A stretch of DNA of 64,000 nucleotides from Odoribacter sp. (GTDB taxonomy: Bacteria > Bacteroidota > Bacteroidia > Bacteroidales > Prolixibacteraceae), in contig PNOH01000007.1 of assembly GCA_013824715.1 (NCBI GenBank), forward strand, positions 1-64,000. Direction: 5' to 3'. This document shows positions 37,527 to 47,222 of the stretch, piece by piece. The notes beneath the pieces were generated by a model that saw only the letters and a list, made by a program, of their open reading frames with translations, was not told the origin of the DNA and made no database searches. Position 1 is the stretch's first letter. The number at the start of each line of letters is the position of its first letter. A program made the translations under genes and the position numbers.

Positions 37527-40160
37527 TTGACCACGACTCCCAAATATGTTGAGACTCCTTTGATGAAGCAGTATTATGCCGTCAAGGCAAAACATCCTGA
37601 TGCTGTTTTGTTGTTCAGGGTGGGCGATTTCTATGAAACATTTGGCGAGGATGCCATCCGTACCTCCGGAATTTTGGGTATTACGCTCACCCGTCGTGCA
37701 AACGGATCGGCCAGCTATGTTGAACTGGCCGGATTTCCATATCATGCGCTCGATACTTATCTGCCAAAGTTGGTTCGTTCCGGTGCGCGCGTGGCCATTT
37801 GCGAACAGTTAGAAGATCCGAAACTGACCAAAAACATCGTCAAACGCGGTATTACTGAACTGGTCACGCCGGGGGTTTCGTACAACGACAACATTCTGGA
37901 GCACCGTGAAAATAACTTTCTGGCATCAGTGCATTTCGATAAAAAATTGGCAGGAATTGCCTTCCTGGATATCTCAACGGGCGAGTTTTTAACCGCAGAA
38001 GGTTCGTTCGAGTATATCGATAAACTTCTCAGTTCTTTTCAGCCCAAAGAAGTTTTATTTCAGAAAGGGAAAGGGGCCGATTTTACATCCTTGTTCGGTG
38101 GCAAATACTATACTTTTTCGCAGGACGACTGGGTTTATACTGAAAGTGCAGCCAATGACCGGCTGATGCGGCATTTCGAGACCAAATCACTGAAAGGGTT
38201 TGGCGTTCACGAGCTGAATTACGGAATTATTGCTTCAGGAGCAATTTTGCATTATCTTGATCTGACCCAGCACCATCAGACGAAACACATTGTCAACCTT
38301 TCAAGAATTGAGGAGGATAAATACGTTTGGCTCGACCGTTTTACCATCCGCAACCTCGAGCTTTTTAATTCGATCAACGAGGGCGCAAAAACACTCGTAC
38401 AGGTGATTGATAAAACCATTTCGCCGATGGGCGCCCGTTTGCTGAAACGCTGGATTGCCCTTCCCCTGAAGGAAATCGCGGCCATCAACAACCGCCTGAA
38501 TGTGGTTGAATATCTGGTCAATGATGAAAGCCTGAAAGAAAATCTGGAAGACCACATTCGTCAGGTTGGCGATCTGGAACGTATCATTTCCAAAGTTGCT
38601 GTCGTCCGTATCAATCCGCGCGAAGTGGTGCATCTCAAACATGCGCTTCAGGCCATTGCGCCCATCAAAGATATTTGCAGTCAAACCGACAGCCTAAATC
38701 TGAAACGTTTTGCCGAGCAACTCAATCCCTGCGAATCTATCAGGATGCGAATCGAAAAGGAAATTCATCCCGATCCGCCAGCGCTCATCAGTAAAGGACA
38801 TGTGATTGCTTCGGGTGTTTCGCCTGAATTGGACGAACTTCGCGAACTTGCTTTCTCCGGAAAAGATTACCTGGCCAAAATGCAGGATCGGGAATCTGAA
38901 CGGACCGGTATTTCAAGCCTGAAAATCGCTTTCAACAATGTCTTCGGCTATTATATCGAAGTTCGAAACACGCATAAAGATAAAGTTCCATCGGAGTGGA
39001 TCCGTAAACAAACATTGGTTGGCGCCGAACGATACATTACTGAAGAACTTAAAGAATACGAATCGAAAATACTGGGCGCGGAAGAGAAAATTCTGGCCAT
39101 TGAGGTTCGCCTGTTCAACGAACTGGTGGTTGCTTTGGCCGAATATATTCAGGCCATCCAATTGAATGCCGCTATTATCGGGCAATTGGATTGCTTGCTT
39201 TCATTTGCTACAACTGCCATCGAATACAAGTATTTCCGGCCTGAAATCAATGACTCGAAAGATATCATCATCAGAGGGGGCCGCCATCCTGTCATCGAGC
39301 ATCAGTTGCCTATGGGCGAATCGTACATTTCGAACGATGTAATCCTGAATCAGGATGATCAGCAGGTGATCATTATTACCGGACCAAATATGGCCGGGAA
39401 GTCAGCACTATTGCGGCAAACAGCCTTGATTGTGCTGATGGCGCAGATTGGAAGTTTCGTTCCGGCTGAGGCTGCTCAGATTGGCTTTGTCGATAAAATA
39501 TTCACCCGGGTCGGAGCGTCCGATAACATTTCTCTGGGCGAATCAACATTCATGGTCGAAATGAACGAAGCAGCCAGTATCCTGAACAACATTTCGGACC
39601 GTAGCCTCATCCTGCTCGACGAACTGGGCCGCGGAACTTCAACTTATGATGGCATTTCTATTGCCTGGTCGATTGTTGAATACATTCACGAACATGCTAA
39701 GTCACGGGCAAAAACCATGTTCGCCACTCATTATCACGAGCTGAACGAGATGGAAAAATCGTTTGGCCGGGTGAAGAATTTCAATGTATCGGTAAAAGAA
39801 GTTGGAAATAAAGTGATTTTTCTCCGGAAGCTCGTTCCGGGCGGAAGCAACCATAGTTTTGGTATCCATGTTGCCCGGATGGCCGGAATGCCGCCTTCCG
39901 TGGTTCGCCGTGCCGACGAGATCCTGCTTCAATTGGAAGATACCCACCGGAAAGATGGACTTTCGAAGCCTTTGGAAGGCATGGCCGAAAAACGGGAAGG
40001 CTTTCAACTGAGTATTTTTCAACTCGACGATCCGGTTTTGAAGCAAATCCGCGATGAGATCAAGAATCTGGACATCAATCAACTCACTCCGCTCGAAGCC
40101 TTGAACAAATTGAATGACATCAAGAAGATTACCGGGCTGGATCGTCCATTTAAAAAATAA
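37527..40160 (+). CDS. mutS: DNA mismatch repair protein MutS
   Basis: An 877-residue MutS. The mismatch-binding domain has [16 protein letters not shown] (Phe-x-Glu motif near residues 33-39). The core and clamp regions follow, and the ATPase has [17 protein letters not shown] near residue 620, [29 protein letters not shown] and FATHYHEL. The C-terminal tail is of normal length. The start is TTG at 37527, 22 bases after a -7 box; the protein opens [15 protein letters not shown], and the first ATG at 37563 would remove 12 residues ahead of the conserved MKQYY segment. mutL lies 34 kb away on the other strand. Confidence 0.97.
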   Translation: MTTTPKYVETPLMKQYYAVKAKHPDAVLLFRVGDFYETFGEDAIRTSGILGITLTRRANGSASYVELAGFPYHALDTYLPKLVRSGARVAICEQLEDPKLTKNIVKRGITELVTPGVSYNDNILEHRENNFLASVHFDKKLAGIAFLDISTGEFLTAEGSFEYIDKLLSSFQPKEVLFQKGKGADFTSLFGGKYYTFSQDDWVYTESAANDRLMRHFETKSLKGFGVHELNYGIIASGAILHYLDLTQHHQTKHIVNLSRIEEDKYVWLDRFTIRNLELFNSINEGAKTLVQVIDKTISPMGARLLKRWIALPLKEIAAINNRLNVVEYLVNDESLKENLEDHIRQVGDLERIISKVAVVRINPREVVHLKHALQAIAPIKDICSQTDSLNLKRFAEQLNPCESIRMRIEKEIHPDPPALISKGHVIASGVSPELDELRELAFSGKDYLAKMQDRESERTGISSLKIAFNNVFGYYIEVRNTHKDKVPSEWIRKQTLVGAERYITEELKEYESKILGAEEKILAIEVRLFNELVVALAEYIQAIQLNAAIIGQLDCLLSFATTAIEYKYFRPEINDSKDIIIRGGRHPVIEHQLPMGESYISNDVILNQDDQQVIIITGPNMAGKSALLRQTALIVLMAQIGSFVPAEAAQIGFVDKIFTRVGASDNISLGESTFMVEMNEAASILNNISDRSLILLDELGRGTSTYDGISIAWSIVEYIHEHAKSRAKTMFATHYHELNEMEKSFGRVKNFNVSVKEVGNKVIFLRKLVPGGSNHSFGIHVARMAGMPPSVVRRADEILLQLEDTHRKDGLSKPLEGMAEKREGFQLSIFQLDDPVLKQIRDEIKNLDINQLTPLEALNKLNDIKKITGLDRPFKK

Positions 40161-40190
40161 GCGTTCGAAACTCTCATTATAGTAGAAATT

Positions 40191-40224
40191 AAAAAAGCAC
40201 CCCGTTTTCGGAAGTGCTTTTTTT
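40191..40224. terminator. Bidirectional terminator between mutS and the tRNA unit
   Basis: AAAAAAGCAC / GTGCTTTTTTT stem with a CCG-TTTT-CGG inner pairing. T-tracts on both strands let it end mutS (plus) and the tRNA transcript (minus). Confidence 0.8.
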
Positions 40225-40225
40225 G

Positions 40226-40298
<73 letters not shown>

Positions 40299-40331
40299 AA
40301 TAAATTTTTTGAACTTGATTTTCCAAGAAAG

Positions 40332-40414
40332 TACCCGGAGCGGGACTTGAACCCGCACAGCCAATGGCCACAGGATTTTAAGTCCTGCGTGTCTACCGAT
40401 TCCACCATCCGGGC
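40332..40414 (-). tRNA. tRNA-Leu (TAA)
   Basis: On the minus strand an 83-nt class II tRNA: acceptor GCCCGGA / TCCGGGT with discriminator A, anticodon stem CAGGA / TCCTG around CTTAAAA (anticodon TAA), a long variable arm (GGCCATTGGCTGT region), and a T-arm GCGGG-TTCAAGT-CCCGC. CCA is not encoded. It lies between the two tRNA-Gly genes in one transcript. Confidence 0.95.
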
Positions 40415-40426
40415 CTCCTTAAAAAG

Positions 40427-40499
<73 letters not shown>

Positions 40500-40547
40500 A
40501 TTTTTTTGGTTTGAACATACTGTTTAGTGCTTTTTTAAACAGCGTTG

Positions 40548-40578
40548 CAAATATAGTCCTATTTTTTCTTTCTCCAAA
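40548..40578 (-). promoter_or_regulatory. Promoter of the tRNA unit
   Basis: On the minus strand the -7 box is TATATTTG (40548-40555) and the -33 box TTTG (40575-40578), with a 19-base spacer. This is the best full consensus promoter in the window, as expected for a tRNA operon. Confidence 0.75.
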
Positions 40579-40628
40579 AAGTGACAAAACTTTAACAAGA
40601 TTTCTCCAAAATATTAATGAAACCATAC

Positions 40629-40692
40629 AAAGGTCGGTGTCGCTAGTTTCCCGCCAGATGTTACATCAGGTGGGGGGGTCTCGTTTCTCGCT
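40629..40692 (+). pseudogene. tRNA-Gly 3'-half remnant interrupted by a palindrome
   Basis: On the plus strand, opposite to the tRNA genes, AAAGGTCGGTGTCGCTAGTT (40629-40648) matches the anticodon-stem to T-arm portion of the neighbouring tRNA-Gly with a few changes. GTCTCGTTTCTCGCT (40678-40692) is an exact copy of its 3' end. Between them are about 27 bases forming a hairpin (CCGCCAGATG / CATCAGGTGG). The 5' half is missing. A terminator like that of the real tRNA follows. Confidence 0.65.
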
Positions 40693-40698
40693 CTTTTA

Positions 40699-40732
40699 AG
40701 AAAAGCACTTCGGATGACCGGGGTGCTTTTTT
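40699..40732. terminator. Terminator hairpin, homologous to 40191-40224
   Basis: AAAAGCAC / GTGCTTTT stem with an inner CGG / CCG pair and T-tracts on the plus strand. It resembles an inverted copy of the terminator behind the tRNA unit and lies between the tRNA remnant and a minus-strand GNAT gene, where it may end that transcript too. Confidence 0.65.
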
Positions 40733-40748
40733 ACTTTCTGTCCAACCT

Positions 40749-41351
40749 TTAATCCTCCGTATAATACCTTACCATCGGTCTGTTTTTCGATGTGCGATCA
40801 ACGATCTGAAATCCTGACTGCTCAAATGATCGGTACAATCCGATCCAGGCAAACGAATCAGGTAGTTTTTCAGTAGTAGGAATGGTTGGGTAAGCTTCGA
40901 TGATTTTAATTTTTTCCTTTCGTGCGTATTCGATTACTCCTTTTAAAAGTTGAACAGAAACACCCAGTCGCCTGAATTTTTTATTGACGAAAAAGCAGGG
41001 AATAGACCAAGCAGGCTGATCGTCAATTCGCCTATGAACACGCGATTTCTCCAATTTCAGGAAATCTTCGCGAGGGGCAAAAGCGCACCATGCAATAGGA
41101 AGGTCCTCATAAAATCCAAGAATTCCGGTTGGTTTGCCTGCCCAAACAAGCTCTTTCATTGCCAACTTGTTGCCATCATTTTCTTTTCCTTCCTGAAAAT
41201 CCTGTTTCCGGAGACGGGGCCACATGCACCAGCAGTTTCCGCAGGCTCCACGTTCACCAAAAAGCTGAACAAACTTTCCCCAGTTTGCCTTTGTCAGAGG
41301 CTCAAAAGTCAATTGATTTAAGAATTCCGGAACATTGGGTTTAATAGCCAT
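40749..41351 (-). CDS. GNAT family N-acetyltransferase
   Basis: A 200-residue protein with a GNAT fold. The acetyl-CoA-binding region is FVNKKFRRLGVSVQLLKGVIEYARK (R-x-x-G-x-S/A), followed by IIEAYPT and a C-terminal LYRSFEQSGFQIVDR typical of the beta5-alpha4 region. The N-terminal part has a cysteine-rich GACGNCWCMWPR, a pattern seen in a subgroup of GNATs of unknown substrate. No membrane segment is present. It is transcribed alone. Confidence 0.85.
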   Translation of the reverse strand: MAIKPNVPEFLNQLTFEPLTKANWGKFVQLFGERGACGNCWCMWPRLRKQDFQEGKENDGNKLAMKELVWAGKPTGILGFYEDLPIAWCAFAPREDFLKLEKSRVHRRIDDQPAWSIPCFFVNKKFRRLGVSVQLLKGVIEYARKEKIKIIEAYPTIPTTEKLPDSFAWIGLYRSFEQSGFQIVDRTSKNRPMVRYYTED

Positions 41352-41423
41352 TTTTATTCTTTGAAAGCTTTATATTACTGATGTAATTCAAAAATACTTG
41401 ATAATTCTTTATTTTTAAAGCAA

Positions 41424-41461
41424 TAAAAAAAAGCGTCTGAAATCAACTTTCAAACGCTTTC
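41424..41461 (-). terminator. Terminator of the aminotransferase gene
   Basis: AAGCGTCTGAAA / TTTCAAACGCTT stem with a short loop, followed on the minus strand by eight T. Confidence 0.8.
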
Positions 41462-41485
41462 TTTTTTTCCTTATTTCTCTTTCCT

Positions 41486-42712
41486 TTATCCTTCTGCCAC
41501 TGTAGCTGCTTGCCTCACTTTACTTCCGGGATAAACTTTCAGGGCTTCTTCCAGAATTTTCAATGAAGTAGCCAAATCTTCCTTTTTCAGCACATAAGCG
41601 ATGCGGACTTCATCTTTTCCGTAACCCGGAGTGGTATAAAATCCTGAAGCGGGCGCCATGAAGATGGTCTGATTTTCATATTCAAAATCGCTAAGAAGCC
41701 ATGCACAAAACACATCGGCATCGTCAACCGGAAGGCGTGCTACGGTGTAAAATGCTCCCATCGGGATGGGCGAGTAAACACCGTGAATGCGGTTTAATCC
41801 GTCAACTAAAAACTTACGGCGTTCAACATATTCGTCATACACATCGTGCATGTAGGCCTTGTTGTTTTCGAGCGATGCTTCAGCGGCAATTTGTCCGATC
41901 AAAGGCGGACTTAAACGCGCCTGACAAAACTTCATCACATTCTTTTTTAGGGCTTTATTCTTGGTAATGAGTGCGCCAATACGCAAGCCACATTCGCTGT
42001 AGCGTTTCGAAACCGAATCAATCAGTACCACGTTCTGCTCAATTCCTTCCAGATGAAAAGCCGAAATGTATGGTGCGCCTGTGTAGCAAAATTCGCGGTA
42101 AACCTCGTCGGAGAATAAATACAGATCGTATTTCTTGACCAGGTCCCTAATCTGGCTCATTTCGGTGCGGTTGTAAAGATATCCTGTTGGATTATTCGGG
42201 TTGCAGATCATGATCCCCTTGGTTCGCGGGGTAATCAGCTTTTCGAATTCGGCAACGGGAGGCAAGGCAAAACCTTCATCAATTTTCGATGGAATGGATT
42301 TAATAACAGCGCCCGCCAGAATAGCAAAAGCCGTGTAATTGGCGTAAGCTGGTTCTGGCACAATAATCTCATCGCCGGGATCGAGACAGGCCAAAAATGC
42401 AAAAGTCACTGCTTCCGAACCTCCGGAAGTAATGATTATATCTTCGGCAGAAACATCAATTTTAAATGTATGATAGTATTTCGCCAGCTTTTCACGGAAC
42501 GATTTGATCCCTTCACTCGGAGAATACTCCAATATTTTGCGGTCAATGTTCCGGATAGCGTCAATCGCACTTTGAGGGCTTGGCAAATCCGGTTGCCCGA
42601 TGTTCAGGTGAAACACCTTTCTTCCCATTTCCTTGGCTTTGTCAGCCAGGGGAACCAGCTTCCGGATGGGCGAATCCGGCATCAAATTACCACGTTCAGA
42701 TGTATTTGGCAT
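41486..42712 (-). CDS. Class I/II pyridoxal-phosphate aminotransferase
   Basis: A 408-residue fold-type I aminotransferase of the aspartate aminotransferase superfamily. It has LNIGQPDLPSP near residue 39, TSGGSEAVTFAF near 91, ICNPNNPTGYLY near 170, SDEVYREF near 205, and the catalytic lysine in SVSKRYSECGLRIG near residue 237. A C-terminal EVRIAYVL supplies the carboxylate-binding Arg. The exact substrate is not readable; aspartate or another amino acid is likely. A -7 box lies upstream at 42742-42749, divergent from ald. Confidence 0.92.
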   Translation of the reverse strand: MPNTSERGNLMPDSPIRKLVPLADKAKEMGRKVFHLNIGQPDLPSPQSAIDAIRNIDRKILEYSPSEGIKSFREKLAKYYHTFKIDVSAEDIIITSGGSEAVTFAFLACLDPGDEIIVPEPAYANYTAFAILAGAVIKSIPSKIDEGFALPPVAEFEKLITPRTKGIMICNPNNPTGYLYNRTEMSQIRDLVKKYDLYLFSDEVYREFCYTGAPYISAFHLEGIEQNVVLIDSVSKRYSECGLRIGALITKNKALKKNVMKFCQARLSPPLIGQIAAEASLENNKAYMHDVYDEYVERRKFLVDGLNRIHGVYSPIPMGAFYTVARLPVDDADVFCAWLLSDFEYENQTIFMAPASGFYTTPGYGKDEVRIAYVLKKEDLATSLKILEEALKVYPGSKVRQAATVAEG

Positions 42713-42741
42713 GTTTTAGAAAATATTATCAATGAAGCCGG

Positions 42742-42749
42742 CAAATATA
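42742..42749 (-). promoter_or_regulatory. -7 box upstream of the aminotransferase gene
   Basis: TATATTTG on the minus strand, an exact consensus match, 29 bases before the ATG at 42712. Confidence 0.5.
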
Positions 42750-42933
42750 CGATTATCAATCTTAAATTAAAATTTTCGCTTTTCATTTAATGTGAAATCT
42801 TAACAGCACAATAACTTTCAATTTCATAGGCTGATAAGACAATTTGAGCAAGATCGGTTTTAAATCCTTTACCAGATTTTCGAACCTGAAAAATTCATTG
42901 TATTTTATCATGGTTTGCATGGTCAGAATAGTC

Positions 42934-42941
42934 TAATTTTG
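42934..42941 (+). promoter_or_regulatory. -7 box upstream of ald
   Basis: TAATTTTG (TAnnTTTG) with TTTG at 42914-42917 upstream, 31 bases before the ATG of ald at 42973. It forms a divergent control region of about 260 bases with the aminotransferase gene. Confidence 0.5.
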
Positions 42942-42972
42942 AGCGCTGAGAAAACTTTAAAATATTACGACA

Positions 42973-44085
42973 ATGATTATTGGAGTCCCAAAAGAAATTA
43001 AAAACAACGAAAACCGGGTTGCTTTAACCCCGGCTGGAGCGGCTGAATTGGTTAAAAATGGTCATACTGTGTATGTACAGTCAACTGCCGGTATGGGAAG
43101 CGGATTTGAAGATGAAGATTATATTTATGCACACGCTACTATTCTTCCTACCATCGAAGAGGTATATGCCATTGCTGAAATGATCATTAAAGTGAAAGAG
43201 CCCATCGAATCTGAATATAAGCTGATCAAGAAAGATCAGATTTTATTTACTTATTTCCATTTCGCATCAGGTGAGCCGTTGACAATGGCCATGATCGAAA
43301 ACGGATCGATTTGCCTGGCATACGAAACTGTTGAAATGGCCGATCGTTCCTTACCACTGCTTATTCCGATGTCAGAAGTTGCAGGTCGTATGTCGGTTCA
43401 GGAAGGCGCTAAATATCTTGAGAAAACGTTTGGCGGATATGGAGTTTTACTAGGAGGAGTTCCCGGAGTTCCACCTGCCAAAGTGCTGATTATCGGTGGC
43501 GGGATTGTTGGTACCGAAGCCGCTAAAATGGCCGGGGGTCTGGGAGCCGATGTGACCATCATTGATGTGAGCCTGAAACGCCTGCGCTACCTCGACGATA
43601 TTATGCCTGCCAACGTGAAAACCATGATGAGCAACGAATACAACATTCGCGAAATGGTGCGCAATGCCGATGTGATCATCGGTGCAGTGTTGATTCCCGG
43701 CGCTCTTGCTCCAAAACTGATTACCCGTGATATGATCCCAACCATGAAACATGGAACGGTTTTGGTTGACGTAGCTGTTGATCAGGGTGGCTGTTTTGAA
43801 ACAACTGTGCCAACCACACACGATCATCCAACTTTCGTAATTGACCATGTTATTCACTACTGTGTGGCCAATATGCCCGGAGCGGTGCCACGCACTTCAA
43901 CCCTGGCTTTGACCAATGCAACTCTGCCTTATGCTTTGGAAATCGCAAACAAGGGCTGGAAAAAAGCCTGTACTGAAAGTGAACCTTTGAGAAAAGGATT
44001 GAATGTGGTTGACGGGAAAGTCGTTTACCAAGGTGTTGCTGATGCATTTGGTCTTCCTTATCAGGAAGTTCAGACAGTATTATAA
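42973..44085 (+). CDS. ald: Alanine dehydrogenase
   Basis: A 370-residue enzyme with the classic start IGVPKEIKNNENRVALTPAG. Substrate-binding Arg15, catalytic Lys75 (IIKVKEP) and His96 (FTYFHF) are present. The NAD-binding motif is LIIGGGIVGTEAAKMAGGLGADV, with the usual later VDVAVDQGGCFETT. It interconverts alanine and pyruvate with NAD. It is monocistronic, with its own promoter and a terminator 25 bases after the stop. Confidence 0.97.
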   Translation: MIIGVPKEIKNNENRVALTPAGAAELVKNGHTVYVQSTAGMGSGFEDEDYIYAHATILPTIEEVYAIAEMIIKVKEPIESEYKLIKKDQILFTYFHFASGEPLTMAMIENGSICLAYETVEMADRSLPLLIPMSEVAGRMSVQEGAKYLEKTFGGYGVLLGGVPGVPPAKVLIIGGGIVGTEAAKMAGGLGADVTIIDVSLKRLRYLDDIMPANVKTMMSNEYNIREMVRNADVIIGAVLIPGALAPKLITRDMIPTMKHGTVLVDVAVDQGGCFETTVPTTHDHPTFVIDHVIHYCVANMPGAVPRTSTLALTNATLPYALEIANKGWKKACTESEPLRKGLNVVDGKVVYQGVADAFGLPYQEVQTVL

Positions 44086-44108
44086 GTCCAAAAATATATT
44101 TTTTGCAG

Positions 44109-44140
44109 AAGGCCGGAATCGTAAGTTCCGGCCTTTTTTT
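44109..44140 (+). terminator. Terminator of ald
   Basis: AAGGCCGGAA / TTCCGGCCTT stem with a short loop and seven T. Confidence 0.85.
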
Positions 44141-44184
44141 AATTTTCTACTATTGGATTTCTTCGGTCAACGGACTTATTTTTC

Positions 44185-44192
44185 TATTTTTG
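44185..44192 (+). promoter_or_regulatory. -7 box, likely for valS, with a long leader
   Basis: TATTTTTG (TAnnTTTG) lies 280 bases upstream of the valS ATG at 44474, so the leader would carry the palindromic repeat at 44288-44380. Confidence 0.4.
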
Positions 44193-44287
44193 CAGCTTCG
44201 TTTAAATTGCATGCCTGAAAGTTGAGGATTGGTTTACTTGAAAGTAAATTGAACCCACTTCGGGGTTCTGATTCTCATTTCATCTTT

Positions 44288-44380
44288 ACCCACTGGTTGC
44301 ACCGGAGGTTATTCAGATTAAAGTCCTTCGGACTTTTCTTTTGCAAACCCAGAATGGGTTAAATTTGAATAACCGTGGGT
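44288..44380. repeat. Nested palindromic repeat upstream of valS
   Basis: The outer arms ACCCAC (44288-44293) and GTGGGT (44375-44380) pair. The inner arms GGTTATTCAGATT (44307-44319) and AATTTGAATAACC (44362-44374) pair with one mismatch. Within are AAGTCC-TTC-GGACTT (44321-44335) and AACCCAG-AATGGGTT (44346-44360). Together they form a multi-branched hairpin of about 93 bases. Elements of this build recur in intergenic regions of Bacteroidota (from memory). With the ald terminator and the -7 box it fills the 388-base gap before valS. Confidence 0.65.
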
Positions 44381-44473
44381 GAAACTCACAGGAAACGGAG
44401 ATGTATGAGAGCAGCCCTAAAAGGGTTGAATATTATTATACAAAAAGTGAAAATATATTTAAAAAATACACCT

Positions 44474-47176
44474 ATGGATATCCCCAGCAAATACAACCCC
44501 GCCGAAGTAGAAAACAAATGGTACCAATACTGGATGGAAAACAAATTTTTCCATTCTGAACCCGACGAACGCGAACCTTACACCATTGTCATTCCACCAC
44601 CAAATGTCACAGGCGTATTGCACATGGGGCACATGCTCAACAATACCATTCAGGATATCCTGACTCGTCGAGCCCGGATGCTGGGTAAAAATGCCTGCTG
44701 GGTTCCCGGAACAGACCATGCATCGATTGCCACCGAAGCCCGTGTGGTGAACAAACTGAAAAATGAAGGAATTTCAAAATTTGACCTGACCCGGGATGAA
44801 TTCCTGAACCATGCCTGGGAATGGACCCACAAACACGGCGGAATCATTCTGGAACAGCTTAAAAAACTGGGAGCTTCGTGCGACTGGGACCGCACCGCTT
44901 TTACAATGGACGAAATTCGCAGCGAATCGGTGATCAAAACTTTTGTTGATTTGCACGATAAAGGACTCATTTACCGTGGTGTTCGCATGGTGAACTGGGA
45001 TCCGGCTGCAAAAACAGCTTTGTCTGACGAGGAAGTGATTTTCAAAGAAGTTCAGTCGAAATTGTATTATTTGAAATACCGCATAGAAAGCTCCCCCTCC
45101 GGGGGAGTTGAGGGGGCTTCTTTTATAACCATCGCAACCACGCGTCCTGAAACGATTTTGGGTGATACTGCCGTTTGCGTGAACCCAAATGACGAGCGTT
45201 TCTATCACTTGAAAGGCAAAAGGGTATTGGTTCCGCTGATCAACCGCTCCATTCCGATTATTGAAGATGAATACGTGGATATGGAATTTGGAACGGGCTG
45301 CCTGAAAATCACGCCATCGCACGATGTGAACGACTACGAAATTGGTCTCCGCTTCAATTTGCCAAGTATCGATATTTTCAACGAAGATGGAACCATGAGC
45401 GAAGCAGCCGGATTGTTTATCGGAGAAGATCGTTTTGTAGTCCGTGAAAAAATCATGATCGAATTGGAAGCTGCCGGAAATGTGGCCAAGGTTGAAGATT
45501 ATACCAATAAAGTTGGTTTCTCCGAACGGACTCATGTTCCTATCGAACCCAAATTGTCTGCACAATGGTTCCTGAAAATGGGATCAATTATTCAGCCTGC
45601 CATTGATAATGTGCTGAACGATACCATTCAGTTTTATCCTCCGAAATTCAAAAATATCTATCGCCACTGGATGGAAAACATCAAAGACTGGTGCATCAGC
45701 CGACAGTTGTGGTGGGGACATCGGATTCCTGTTTGGTACATCAGCCCCTCCCCGGCCCTCCCCCAAGGGGAGGGAGAAAGCAACTACGGATTTGTGGTTG
45801 CTGCAACAGAAGAGGAGGCACGAAAATTGGTTATCGAAAAATTCCCCTCCCTCGGAGGGGTTAGGGGAGGCTCTGGGGGAGGCTTCTTTCTTCATCAGGA
45901 TGAAGATGTGCTTGATACCTGGTTCTCCAGTTGGTTATGGCCGATCTCGGTTTTCGACGGAATCAGTAATCCGGATAACAAGGAAATCAACTATTATTAT
46001 CCTACCAACGATCTGGTAACCGGTCCGGATATTATTTTTTTCTGGGTAGCACGCATGATTATTTCCGGCTATGAATATCGAGATCAGTTTCCTTTCAAGA
46101 ATGTATATTTCACCGGAATGGTGCGCGACAAACAACGTCGCAAAATGTCTAAATCGCTGGGCAATTCGCCCGATCCGCTCGACCTGATTGAAACCTACGG
46201 AGCCGATGGCGTTCGCGTTGGAATGTTGCTTTGCTCACCAGCAGGCGGCGATTTGATGTTCGATGAAAGTTTACCACAGCAGGGTGCCGGTTTTGTTACC
46301 AAAATATGGAACTCATTCCGTTTGGTTAACGGCTGGGAAGTGGACAAGAAACTTCCGCAGCCTGAACATTCCCGGATTGCCATCAGTTGGTTCCATGAAA
46401 AGTTCAGCCAGATTGTTGAGCAAACCGATGACCATTTCGATAAATTCCGCATTTCGGACGCTTTGATGAATGTTTACACCACCGTTCGCGACGAGTTCTC
46501 GGGCTGGTTGCTCGAAATGGTGAAACCAGTCTATCAACAGCCAATTGACGGAAAAACATACGAGGAACTGATTGATATTTTTGACGAAGTATTGCGCTTT
46601 CTCCATCCGTTTATGCCTTTCGTGAGCGAAGAAATATGGCAGTTGCTGAAAGAACGCAAACAAGGCCACAGCATCACAATCAGCTCGTGGCCAAAATCAA
46701 CCGGCTACGACGAAACTTTGATTGCTCAGTTTGAAGATGTGAAAGAAGCCATCGCTGGTTTACGCACCATCCGGACCAAAAATAACATTCCGAACAAAGA
46801 TCAACTCGAGTTGTCCATTATGGTTGGTGACAAAGGTTTTGCTCCTGAATTCAACAGCGTGTTGGTGAAAATGGGCAACCTTTCGGCCTTGAATCTGATT
46901 ACGGAAGAAGTAAAGGCTGCGGCATCCTTCCTGGTAAAATCAACTACTTTTTTTGTTCCAATGGGCGGAACAATTGATGTGGCAGAAGAACTGAAAAAAC
47001 TTCAGGCGGAACTGGATTATGCCAAAGGTTTCCTGAATTCAGTAGTGAAAAAACTATGCAACGAACGATTTGTAAGCAGCGCCCCTGAAGCCGTAGTGGC
47101 CATCGAACGTGCCAAACAAGCTGATGCCGAAGCAAAAATTAAGGTTCTGGAAGAACAGATTGTGGGATTGAGATAG
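44474..47176 (+). CDS. valS: Valyl-tRNA synthetase with in-frame repeat insertions
   Basis: A 900-residue class I synthetase. N-terminal [18 protein letters not shown], the HIGH-type motif [17 protein letters not shown] near residue 46, the editing domain ([17 protein letters not shown]), GRIPVW-region [11 protein letters not shown], and the KMSKS-type motif [14 protein letters not shown] are all present. A C-terminal coiled-coil arm ([20 protein letters not shown]) completes it. ATG 44474 is the start; upstream GTG readings run into an intergenic repeat. Three GC-rich palindromic inserts (45089-45124, 45744-45780, 45841-45895) are translated in frame. They lie at surface-type positions and the reading frame stays open, so the enzyme is probably functional. 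Confidence 0.95.
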   Translation: MDIPSKYNPAEVENKWYQYWMENKFFHSEPDEREPYTIVIPPPNVTGVLHMGHMLNNTIQDILTRRARMLGKNACWVPGTDHASIATEARVVNKLKNEGISKFDLTRDEFLNHAWEWTHKHGGIILEQLKKLGASCDWDRTAFTMDEIRSESVIKTFVDLHDKGLIYRGVRMVNWDPAAKTALSDEEVIFKEVQSKLYYLKYRIESSPSGGVEGASFITIATTRPETILGDTAVCVNPNDERFYHLKGKRVLVPLINRSIPIIEDEYVDMEFGTGCLKITPSHDVNDYEIGLRFNLPSIDIFNEDGTMSEAAGLFIGEDRFVVREKIMIELEAAGNVAKVEDYTNKVGFSERTHVPIEPKLSAQWFLKMGSIIQPAIDNVLNDTIQFYPPKFKNIYRHWMENIKDWCISRQLWWGHRIPVWYISPSPALPQGEGESNYGFVVAATEEEARKLVIEKFPSLGGVRGGSGGGFFLHQDEDVLDTWFSSWLWPISVFDGISNPDNKEINYYYPTNDLVTGPDIIFFWVARMIISGYEYRDQFPFKNVYFTGMVRDKQRRKMSKSLGNSPDPLDLIETYGADGVRVGMLLCSPAGGDLMFDESLPQQGAGFVTKIWNSFRLVNGWEVDKKLPQPEHSRIAISWFHEKFSQIVEQTDDHFDKFRISDALMNVYTTVRDEFSGWLLEMVKPVYQQPIDGKTYEELIDIFDEVLRFLHPFMPFVSEEIWQLLKERKQGHSITISSWPKSTGYDETLIAQFEDVKEAIAGLRTIRTKNNIPNKDQLELSIMVGDKGFAPEFNSVLVKMGNLSALNLITEEVKAAASFLVKSTTFFVPMGGTIDVAEELKKLQAELDYAKGFLNSVVKKLCNERFVSSAPEAVVAIERAKQADAEAKIKVLEEQIVGLR
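45089..45124. repeat. In-frame palindromic insertion 1 in valS
   Basis: AGCTCCCCCTCCGGGGGAGT contains a perfect palindrome (CTCCCC-CTC-CGGGGGAG) followed by a GGGGGCTTCTTTT tail. It is translated as [12 protein letters not shown] at the start of the editing domain, just before the conserved [14 protein letters not shown] segment. Confidence 0.7.
45744..45780. repeat. In-frame palindromic insertion 2 in valS
   Basis: CCTCCCCCAAGGGGAGGG gives a hairpin with a CCCTCCCCGGC lead. It is translated as [14 protein letters not shown] between [11 protein letters not shown] and [10 protein letters not shown], where related synthetases have only a short loop. Confidence 0.7.
45841..45895. repeat. In-frame palindromic insertion 3 in valS
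   Basis: CCCCTCCCTCGGAGGGGTTA followed by GGGGAGGCT twice. It is translated as [16 protein letters not shown] before [13 protein letters not shown]. It lies 60 bases after insertion 2 and shares the CCCCTCC/GGAGGGG core with the other inserts. Confidence 0.7.
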
Positions 47177-47222
47177 ATATTCAAAGGGAGAGTGAGAGTC
47201 TGACTTCAAGTCAGGCCCTCAC

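Noticed and set aside
44375-44473. Longer valS reading from the GTG at 44375
   Set aside because: The added 33 residues are encoded by the intergenic palindrome, while the ATG at 44474 matches the family N-terminus.
44086-44473. T-box or other riboswitch in the valS leader
   Set aside because: No T-box motif or specifier loop is visible; the structure is explained by a dispersed palindromic repeat.
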